From Mytilus edulis (Eukaryota > Mollusca > Bivalvia > Mytilida > Mytilidae): 64,000 nucleotides of DNA. Each line of letters starts with the position of its first letter. The first letter of the stretch is position 1. The stretch lies in assembly GCF_963676685.1 (NCBI RefSeq), contig NC_092344.1:97308749-97372748 (forward strand). Direction: 5' to 3'. The notes under the pieces were generated by a model. It worked only from the letters and a program-made list of their open reading frames with translations, was not told the DNA's origin and made no database searches. The position numbers and the translations under genes were made by a program. This document shows positions 13,601 to 25,600 of this stretch, one piece after another.

Positions 13601-16600
13601 ATTTTTGGAACTTTCACACTTGTCAGGATTAAGTGAATCAAATATCAGATAAATAAAAGTGAATATCATATGGAAAATGTAAAAGATCCAAATAATGTTC
13701 AGAAATTTGGACTTAATGTTATCTTTTGAAACCCTGTCTTGAAAATTTTCTGAATATAGCACAACTATCTAATAGACATTATTGTAACACATACCTCTCC
13801 AAATTTCTTTGCAAAGTGTAATACACCACTGGTAGTAAACACATGTGGTAATCCTTTTATAAACGATAGGCCAAATAAAAGATTATTGTCATCATTGGTC
13901 AAGTTGTGTACTACACAAGCCTGGTCAGCTGAAATAAAAGTATCAATTAATATAATTTTATTCTAACCTTAAATAAATTATATTTTGTGAGGACACAAAT
14001 GGAATATTTAATATTTTATTTATCTTTTTTTTTCTTATTACAGAAAAGACTGACTAGAAACTAAATATATGTAAAGTAAAAACCACTTTTATTTACAAGT
14101 TAAGATTACTACTTTTAATAAAAAAATATAAGTAATTTAATTGATTATCATTTCTAACAGACAATTTACAGTTCATAATATGTTACTTATATTTTTTTAA
14201 TTTGCAAGAGAAAAAATGCTGTTCTTATATTGTTGTGCTAAATCAAGATGAAAAGTAAATAACTGTTACTACTCAAACAGTGTTCGAATTATATTTTGGA
14301 GTTGCCAAATGTAATTGAAACCTCAGAGTTTCAAACAACCTTGTTTTATAGTTCATCTTATGTTGTACTGTTACACCACTGTCCCAGGTTAGGGGGAGGG
14401 TTGGGATCCTGCTAACATGTTTAACCCCATCACATTCTGTATGTATGTGCCTGTCCCAAGTCAGGAGCCTGTAATTCAGTGGTTATTGTTTGTTGATGTG
14501 TTACATACATGTATTTGTTTTTCGTTCATTTTTTGTACATTAATTAGGCAGTTAGTTTTCTAGTTTGAATTGTTTTACATTTGTCATTTAGGGCTTTTTA
14601 TAGCTGACTATGCTGTAAGGGCTTTGCTCATTGTTTAAGGCTGTACAATGACCTATAGTTGTTAATTTCTGTGTCATTTGGTCTCTTGCTGAGAGTTGTC
14701 TCATTGGCAATCATACCACATCTTCTATCTTATACTCATAGAGATTTTACTCAGGTGTCTAGAGCATCAATAGCTCTACCACAAGCACACAAACCCAGTT
14801 CTCATTCCCATTTAAATGCACAATTATTAACCGAAAACTAGCAATAGAGACAACATTCTATTCTCTTATAATACTTACGTTGAACATAAAACAGCTGATC
14901 ATTAGCATAATCAAAAATGAGTTTATATATAGCTCCAGATCTCATTAAAGAAAGAGAAGCTTGATTGTTAGGATTGTCAAAGTATTCTTCTCCTGACATT
15001 GTGTAATTTTTGTCTATTATGGCGGCTTCAATTCTGGTCTGGAACGAAGAAGGTAGATTTGGAAATGGTGGAGCTGTAACAGAAAGCATAACATGGAAAA
15101 TTTAACAATAATTTCATCAAAAAGGTAGGATGTTTAATGTATATACAGTGATATATACATCTTGTATATGAAATAGAAATGGGGAGACCCTTGTGGGTAG
15201 TTAAAGACTTTAAAACTCCTTAGAAATAGTAGATTTAAATAAAATAATATTGAATTGTGTTGCTGTGTATTTTTTCAGTAAGGGGTAGATATTTGCAAAA
15301 TGTTTAAGTATCCTTCAATGCATATACTGTGACAGAATATATAAATGAAGGTCTTGTTTTTTCAAAGAGATTTCTCCTACAGAATTATACATGTACCATC
15401 TGTTCATGTTATTGGTATTATGAGCAAATCTTTTCTATTTCACTCACCAATGGGTTGTGAAGTCTACTGTTACTCACCATTAGGGTTTTGATTTTTATTG
15501 TACTCATAATAAGGGTTGTGCTATCTATTGAACTCACCATTGCAGTTGTTAGTTGTGTTGTAATTACCACTTATAGCATGATTAGGATTGTGATTTTTAT
15601 AATTTCTCTATAGAACTTAATAATTCTCAATAGGGTGGTGAATTCTATTAGACTTACCATTAGGGTTGTTGGTTTGTGCATCTGTAGGTTTCTGACAGTA
15701 CTGTGCTTGTGCTATAACATATTGTACATACAATAAGGAAATCAGACACAGTCTACAAATAGTCTTACTCCCCTGAAAAATAAATAAGCACTAAAATTAA
15801 GCTATTTTTTTTTTTATTACATTTCATTTCCCATTAACCTCAATTAACTAAGTGCAGGCACTGAAACTGTATAAAGATTAATGTTCTCATACCTACCAAC
15901 TGTCATTATTTGACGGAGATTTCCCCAATGGAGGCACACGCACATGTCTCAGAAAAAAATTCCTTTATACCTTAATATCAAAGTATATATACAGAAAATA
16001 TTTTTCTGAGACAAGTGCCTGCATTCATGGATATTCCCTATTGGAAATGTTGAAAGAGCAATTTTCTCTACAAATTAAAACAAAACAAACAATTTTACCA
16101 TGTGAATATGATTTTAAAAGTAGGAAGAAGCAAATAAACATCATTAAAACAAATCTGAAGGCCCCTTAAAAGGTTTTGTGGGACTAGGAAAGCCAATTCT
16201 TGCATGTAAAACCCCCATGGGCATCTTGAAATGTTTGCAGGTTTGTGATCTATGAAAAAATATGAATAAGACACTGGAGAATCTGAGACTACTTTAACAC
16301 ATATATGTTATAGCTGGGACTGTTGTACTAGTATAATGCACCTTATCGCTATTAGTCCGCCATTACTGGATATCACACAGGTTCCCGTAAATTTTTGACG
16401 TCACAAAACAAAATATCCGACGGTACAATGGAAAAGTGATTGTTGTATGCGTCAAAAGTTCCAGCGGCCGGGTCAGCCGGGATTAGCGATAAGGTGTATA
16501 GTCCCAAGTAATACTAACAGTGATCTCGGGGAGAATGAGAAGAAAAAAAGTTGTATTATGGTACTTTAACAAAGTAAGAATTTAGCACGGTGTTAAGAAT

Positions 16601-19600
16601 ATATTTCATATAAAGTAACAGTATCTCCAAGATAAATCCCGATTGCTAAAGCAAGATCTGTGCATAAAATAATTATCTTAATGCTTTCCTTCACATTAAA
16701 TACGACCGGAAGTCTCAATACTAATTAACAGAACAATGACGGAAGCGTAACTGAATGGACCCGTTAATTCAAAAACTGCACGTTGTCTGTTTATAATACG
16801 GTGGAAGATTAAATTCATAATTAAACTGTCATTAAACAACGTACAACCAAAAACAGATACACGTCTATTATAATTCTACATTGAAAGTTTTGCACTGGAC
16901 ATTCACACGAAGGAAGAGACATGTAAATCTGACATCTGAAATGAGGGGGGGGGGGGGGGGGGGGGGGGGGTAGCTGTTATGCTGTTATGNNNNNNNNNNN
17001 NNNNNNNNNNNNNNNNNNNNNNNNNNNNNNNNNNNNNNNNNNNNNNNNNNNNNNNNNNNNNNNNNNNNNNNNNNNNNNNNNNNNNNNNNTAGCACGGTGT
17101 TAAGAATATATTTCATATAAAGTAACAGTATCTCCAAGATAAATCCCGATTGCTAAAGCAAGATCTGTGCATAAAATAATTATCTTAATGCTTTCCTTCA
17201 CATTAAATACGACCGGAAGTCTCAATACTAATTAACAGAACAATGACGGAAGCGTAACTGAATGGACCCGTTAATTCAAAAACTGCACGTTGTCTGTTTA
17301 TAATACGGTGGAAGATTAAATTCATAATTAAACTGTCATTAAACAACGTACAACCAAAAACAGATACACGTCTATTATAATTCTACATTGAAAGTTTTGC
17401 ACTGGACATTCACACGAAGGAAGAGACATGTAAATCTGACATCTGAAATGAGGGGGGGGGGGGGGGGGGGGGGGGGTAGCTGTTATGCTGTTATGGGGCA
17501 TTTTAATTCTTTGTTATCTGTTATTTTGAAAATATATTTGCTGTTAGCTGTTATTGTCTTATTCTTTGTTAGCTGTTATTGGGTTTTTAGTTTTTTTGTT
17601 ATCTGTTATTGTGATAATGTATTTGCTGTTAACTGTTATTGAAAATTGGATGTTAACATTTTTTAGACAGCCAAAATTCGGTAGAAATTGAAGATCATTG
17701 GACATTGGAGTCTATCACTACTAATATGTTGGTCCCGTATTTGGAGAAGGATTCCATTAACATATACCCAATGGCCATCACAAAAGTGAGGTCCAGGACA
17801 ATTCCATTATATCTTACGATTATCCTTCGTAAAAGCTTTTATATTATATGGTACATAGACTCAGCTCTTTTCAAAGCAGAACCAACTACATTGTACAATA
17901 AAAGTTCCCACCATGTACTAGGTTCCGAAACTGCACATAACTCATTACAATTAAAGATGTATTTCAACTTCAAGCCACAGTTCCCCTATTGAACTATGTA
18001 TTCTACTTACTAGTAGACTTGGTACAATCAAAAACCTGATAAAAATTTGTTCAAATAAGGCCTTTGAAAATAGTGGAATAAATTACTTTTGGAGTGTCAA
18101 AATTTGTCCTACTTGATAAATTGCATGCTTATAATTGGTGCTTTTGATTTTTCTACCCTATATACAACTTTGCCTCATAGTCTTATTCAGAAAAATTCAC
18201 ACACTTCATTAAATGGGCATTTAAAAAAGTCAGAATGCGAATACAAATCTATCGAGCACTCTGTATTTCCAGACAAACTTAAAGAGGCTCAAGTGGTGCC
18301 ACTTCACAAGAAGAATAGTCAACTGGAAGTTGGCAACTATAGGCCAGTCAGTATTTTACCTGTTGTATCAAAGTTTTTCGAGAGAGCCATCTTCAAGCAG
18401 CTAGTTGATTTTTTTCAAAATATATTTCACCCATATTTGTCTGCCTTTAGAGCAGGATACGGCTGCCAGACAGCACTTTTGAAAATCATTGAGGATTGGA
18501 AGAAGGCTATTGATGATAATCAATATATTGCTGCTGTGTTGATGGACCTCTCGAAAGCCTTTGATTGCCTTCCTCATGATTTGCTAATTTTAAAACTAAA
18601 GGCATATGGGTTATCGGAAACAGCTTTAAGCTTAATAGACAGCTATTTAAGTAAAAGAAAACAATGTGTAAAAGTTGGTATAGATATTAGTACCTGGAAA
18701 GATATATATAAAGGTGTGCCGCAAGGCTCTATATTAGGACCTGTACTTTTTAACATTTTCTTGAATGACATTTTTCATTTTGTTTCAAACAGTTCATTGT
18801 ATAATTATGCAGATGACAATACTTTATCATATTCACACTCTGATATAGACACTGTGGTAAATATTTTAGAAAAAGAAAGCTTAGAGCTAATAAATTGGTT
18901 CAGTCTAAATCATATGAAGGCCAACCCTGACAAATTTCAGGCAATAGCCATAGGCAAGAAAACTGAAAATAAAAACATTTCATTTAATTTAGATGGTAAT
19001 ATTATACATTGTGAAAAAGAAGTAAAATTATTGGGTGTAACAATTGATTATCAACTTAAGTTTGATGCCCATATTTCCAATATTTGTAAAAAGGCATCAA
19101 GACAATTACATGTACTTAAACTTATTGGTAAAAATTTAACAAAATTAGGTAGACTTACTATATATTATTCATTCATAATGTCAAATTTTAATTATTGTCC
19201 TGTAATATGGCACTTCTGTGGTGAGTGTAACACCAGAAAAATAGAGAAAATACAGGAGCGTGCCCTGAGATTTATATATGAAGACTATTGTAGTACCTAT
19301 GAACAACTATTAATTAAATCAAAATTACCAAGCTTAGAAATCAGAAGAATTAGAATGATAGCAATAGAGGTATATAAAATTATTAATAAACAATGTCCAT
19401 TATATCTACATGAACTTATTGAAATTAAAAAATGTAATTACTCTTTTAGAAATAACAACATAGCAGATGTTCCCAGGGTAAGGACAACTACCCATGGGCT
19501 ACACTCATTTAGATATGCAGGAGCCAAACTCTGGAACGAACTGCCAAATAAAATGAGGGACGAAATGCCATTGGGTCAGTTTAAAAGTTTGGTTGGTAAT

Positions 19601-22600
19601 TGGGAGGGCAGTTCGTGTCAGTGTTCCTCCTGCAGATCTCAGTGAGCTGTAGATCAGTTTATTTATTTATCATGTATACTCTGGCTTTTAAATTATTTGG
19701 CATAATTTTTTTTATATGTGTTCTTAATGCTTGAATTACTTTTAGTGCTTTATAATTGCTATTGCATGAATGTTAGTTTATCTGCATTTTATGTTTGCTT
19801 ATATGCTTTAATTGTGCTAATTAATTGTTGTGCTTGATAACATTATTTATTTTGCATGTTTTATGTGTTTTATGTATTGTGCTTGTCTTATATGTATGTC
19901 GGATAAAAGCTCTACAGAGCTTATGTTGTATTGTTATATGTATAACCGACTTTAAATAAATCTTTTATGCTTTATGCTTTATTTATATATATATTCAAAC
20001 TCTTTTAGGTCATTTTTTAATAGCAACAAACACAAGAACTATGTCAATTGGACCTACTTGAATTTTTAATAGATATAATTTTTGTCTCTTTGACGTATTC
20101 CCCATTTCCATTCTCACTTTTATTACACATTATTTAAATTACAAACATGTGTGAGTTTCGATATTTGTACAAAAATAAATGCTGAAAAAAGTATTCCATA
20201 ACAAATAAACAGCTACGCCATGAGTGCATGATACGCCCGTCACCTTTTTGAAATATTCGATAACTTCTCAATGTCATATCAGATATTTATAAAAATCAGT
20301 CAATATATATCATGCATATAAACAATACATCAAAGTTTCATGAGAACTGCAGAGAACATTTTTGAGTTATTGTCCGAAAACTGGAAAATACTATCTTTTT
20401 TAATGAATAAACCCCTTAACTGAATAACATTAAAACGGAAATAAAAAAAATTGAAAGGGCGCTTACAGCAATAGACATAAACTATTCAGCAAAGTTTCAT
20501 GAGAACTGCTGTTGTGTTAATGTCCAAAAACTAGAAAATCCTCCCTTTTTAAAATTAATAAAAATCCTTAACACGGAAACGTAAAATCTAAAATTTATAA
20601 AAATTGAAAGGGAGCTCATGTCAATAGATATAAACAATTCACCAAAATTCCTTGCAAATTTGTGAAAGGATTTTTGAGGTATTATCAGAAAACTGGAAAA
20701 AACACCATTTTTATTGAATCAAACCCCATTACTCAGAAACTTAAAATCTAAAATTTACAAAAAAAAACAATAGGGAGCTCACGTCAATAGATATAAACAA
20801 TTTCCAAAATTTTTATGTAAATTGGTTAAAGAATGTTTGAGTTAATGTCCGACATGTTGGTTACGGACGGACAAGAATATACCAAATACATATCTAGATA
20901 ATTACATAATTCTGAAAACCATGTTCATCGAAAATGGAATTCATTACAAAGGATTGTACCCGTAATAAGAAATACTGGATTTGTCAAGGACCCGACTTAT
21001 TTTAATATTTCATTCACTGTTATCTGTTTTTATCCATTTTAATTCCTTGTTATCTGTTATAAGCCAAATCAATTTGCTGTTTTGCTGTTATTGGGACCCC
21101 CCTTGCCCCCCTCTGAAATGTTTCACGGTCTCGTCGGAATTAAATTATAAAATTACCAAATGAATATTAAAAATTATAAACCGAGAACAGACATTAATTA
21201 TATGACACAAGGTAGTGTTATAAAAAGGGATAAAAGTTTTTTTATAAATCAGATTTGTTGTAGTTTAACAGTCTTTCCCATTACATCATTTAGAATCATA
21301 TTCAAAACAGTGTGGCTGTGGCCATTGATTGACGACCTAAATTATCCCATTGACTGGGACATATTAGGTGAACGTTTGTCTGTAACGACCACTGCTCACT
21401 ACTAACTTATTATAGAATTTAAACTGTGGGGTCACCAAAGGATCTTAACGCCTTTAATATTAAAATAATTCGAAAAATTAATCAGGAATAACATTATGTT
21501 TTGATTTATATTATTGATATAAATCATAACATCGTGTTATTCCTGATTATTTTTTCTAATTACTTTATTTAGGTGTTGAGAACCTTTTGTGACCCCACAG
21601 TTTAAGTGTCTTTTACAAGTACATAGTGAGCAGTGGTCGTTACAGACAAACGTTCACATTATCTGTCCCAGTCAATGGGATAATTTAGGTCGTCAATCAA
21701 TGACCACAGCCACACTGTTTTGAATATGATTCTAATTATTACAACTTATCTGGGTTGATTCTCACAAGGGATTTTAATTTAGAATCAAAATCTGTCCAAT
21801 ACCGTAAAATGTGTCCGCTGAACTTTGTTTCCTAGGTAATTAAGTATATGTACATAGTATTACAGCCATTACTTGAAGTCCTAGACAGATTTTCAAATGA
21901 GTCAATAATTAGTAATTAATTATAAAAATGAAGATGTGGTATGATTGCCAATGAGACAACTCTCTACCAACTGTTCACAAGAGACCAAATGACAATTCAA
22001 CAAATATGTGTCACCGTACGGTAGTATGTGCATATACTTATAATTCAGTCTGGCATACCATGGAACATGGACTAATTTATCAAAGAAGCATAGCCAGGGG
22101 ACATACTTGTCAGTATACCGAATTTATGATCTACAGATTTATTTATTTTTTATATTTCTTAAACGAATCATTGTTTTTTTTTCTTTTTGATTATCTCCAT
22201 TTCTTGCACTTAGTTTTCTCTGTGTATTTGCGCATGACACTTGAGTCCGTTTCGTTAAGCAGAAATGACTAAACCATTACCATTTAGAAAATACACTGAC
22301 AATTATTTTTACCATCATCAGTTATCGCTCCACTCAACTATGTCTTCGAGTGGCAAACAAGACATCAATACTACTGAAGGCAAATTCAAAGTCGCTTTAA
22401 ATTAACCAAATCTTTTAGGTTTGACGCTTGACAGCTGTCAAACTAACTTGTTCATCGTGTAGGGTAGATATAGTTATTCATTGGAGTTTAATCAACAAAA
22501 ATATATTTTAACGTCACACAGAAAAACATCTCATCAAGTTATATTATCTTATAACTGAAAATTAAGAATAAAAATGGGGAATGTGTCAAAGAGACAACAA

Positions 22601-25600
22601 CCTACCAAAGAATAAAAAGATCAACCGAGGTATCACTTGACCACCTTTAAGTAAGATATGCATTGATTACATATGACAATCGTTCATTATCAATGCATTA
22701 TTAGTAAAAGATAACCTACAAAATAGATATAATTGTTGTGCAGTGTACTTGATAAATAGATATATAAAATAATGTAAGAACAGATATGATTTCATTACTC
22801 TAGTAGTGTACACAGCCGATTACGATTATCGCTATCTACAATACCTACTCAGACATACTGGTACACATATGAACATTTATATGTTCATGTACAGATAGCC
22901 CATATTGTAAAGGGTACCTTACGTGGGCGAAATTAACGGGTCAAGTTGTACCAGGCATCTTTTTGTATCGGTTGCATGTACGAAACAATTTGTGTTCGAG
23001 AATTTTTATCAGAATTTAAACATGTTAAAAGATCGTCAGAAAAAGAGGGGCGAAAGAAACCAAACGGACATTCAAACGCATAACCGAAAAATAAACTGAC
23101 AGCTCCATGCCGAATTAGAAAAGTTCACAAAACACAACACTTTGAACTCTTTGTTTAAAGCATAAGCATCCTTGTGAGCAGCAACCCTTTATCAAGGAAA
23201 TCATGATCAGAAATACAAGCACTGGAATATCGTATCAACTGGGATAACCCGTATACAGGCGCTGCTGGAATGTGCTACATAGAAATGTAAAGGTTACAAT
23301 TTAGAGGCTGACATCATCTTCTTTGTCGTAAAGTTTTGTTCTTAACCGACCCTCATTGTCAATTTCTAGGTGTAAATAGATATAGGAAGATGTGGTATGA
23401 GTGCCAATAAGACAACTCTCCATCCAAGTAACAATTTATAAAAGTAAACCATTATAGGTCAAGGTACGGCCTTCAACACGGAGTCTAGGCTAACACCGAA
23501 CAGAAAGCTATAAAGGGCCCCAAAATTACTAGTTTAAAAACATTCAAACGGGAAACCAACGATCTAATCTATATAAAAACGAGAAACGAGAAACACTTAT
23601 GAACCGCATAAACAGACGAAAACCACTGAACATCAGATTTCTGAGTCAAGATATGAGGCAGACTTAACTGTTTTTGTTTTATCGTTCGTTGGAATAGATG
23701 CATTCAACATAGTCACCAAATTCTGAATTATTTAGTGAGAAAACATTATCTATATAGCGGAAAGTGAAATGAAAGGAAACTGCTAACTTCTTTTCTCTTC
23801 TTTAGAAGTTCCTGTATGAAGTCAGCCTCATATTAATAAAGAAACAGGTCGACAAGAAGAGGAACACAGTTGGTTCACATGGAAAAGGATTATTTGAATT
23901 AAAATGATGAACTTGAAACTTAACTTTGATACAATTGGAAACATAGAATATATACTTATTCTTAAAGGGAATTAAGGATTGTAAATATTTTCCACAACAT
24001 ACAGGATTAGAACCTGAAATAAACTATATAGGCCCGGTTCCAGCTTTGTAAGAATAGAGCGTCAGTCTTAACAAATGGGACAAAAACACCTCGAAAAAGA
24101 TGATAAAAGATGAACTGAAAAGCAAGGCTCCTTATGATATATAGACCAAAATGACTTCACTACAAATTTGTAAATGGTGATTTTAGTATTGTTTCATATG
24201 GAAAAGACCAATATTCAATACAGTATTTTTGTCATAGTTTGTGAAAGTTTTTAACGTTGAACATGTAAAAATAAAAATGAAAAAGATGGCTGATAATGAA
24301 TACACCATTTAAAATGATTATCTTAAATAATTATCTTTACACCAGTTTAAACAGGATATCTTTTTAATTTTCACCAGTTTAAACATCATATGTAAGTGAT
24401 CATTTAAAAAATGTTGTCCATGGTTATCTTGGACATATTGTCGAATCCATTATAAAGTGTTAGGCAGGAATTAAACACAGTGGGGTGGATTTGAAAACAA
24501 TCCCAATGGATTACATTACAGATGGGACATTTTCCACATTCAAATGTTATGACCTTTTAAAGATACTTTGTTACTTTAATAGTTATTGACTTTGGTATCA
24601 TCAAACTTTTCCATTTTGTGTGTACCTTTGATAACTATTAAATCTCGAAGTGGAAGGTTTAATCGTCAAGAATTTATTCCACACTAGTGCCATTTTCAAA
24701 AAGTCGCTCATTCTTTTCTGAAACAATCTCTTTTTTTTTAAGACTGTTACAACATTATTTATGTTTTATAGCCAGATTAAAATGCTTTATGATAGCTCAA
24801 AACTTCTATATTTGAGCAAAGCATCAGCATATATTTAGAAATTAAAATGGTGGACAATCAAACGTCTATAGGAAGTCAAACTATGTAAGAGGAAAACGTT
24901 GTCTGCAAAATAGACACCAAAAGCATTTTTGTCACTAACTACGAGTACTCTTAGATCTGTAAAAAGTGTCTTTTTTGTTGTTAGGAATGAAGGATGGATA
25001 TATACCCTGCCATGTCCGGTCTATGTTTCTGTTTGATGTTTTTGTTTGTATCGATCTGATGAGTTAAGTCTTTTTCAACTGATTATTTGTTCCTATGTTG
25101 TGCTGTTACACCACTGTCCCAGGTAAGGGTGAGGGTTGAGCGCTCATAAATATGACTAATTCCGCCACATTTTTTATGTGATTTTCTCAAGGCAGAAGCA
25201 TGTAGTTCAGTGGTTCAGTGTCATTGTTTCATGTCTGTCGTATTTTTACAAATTTGTGACAGTATATTGTCTTTTAAGTATATACTGTTTCGTTTTCGTT
25301 TCGGATGGCGTTCGGTGCAAACTTTAATAAAATCATTTAGAATTTGTAGCCTATTAAAATTGTCTGCGTGTTAAAATGCATGGAACTGGTGTGTATTGCC
25401 ATGACTGGGGGAGTATTTGTTTGTTTGACAACATTACATTTCTATGATCTTTTTCTGACTGCCGAATTTAACAAATTACGACCATTATTTTGAAATCTTT
25501 AAAAATAAAAAAAAATGTAAAAAAAGAGCAATAAATGAGATCACTTTGTAATAAACAGGTATGAGCAAATAAGTTGGTGATTTAAAACAAAAAGGTAACT

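Noticed and set aside
17705..17992. 95-codon open stretch after the duplicated contig end
   Set aside because: No recognisable domain. It may be an eroded upstream part of the Penelope-like fragment, but the wording is too weak to claim.
22006..22272. 88-codon open stretch, hydrophobic
   Set aside because: No family features, composition driven by T-rich DNA, and no neighbouring exons.
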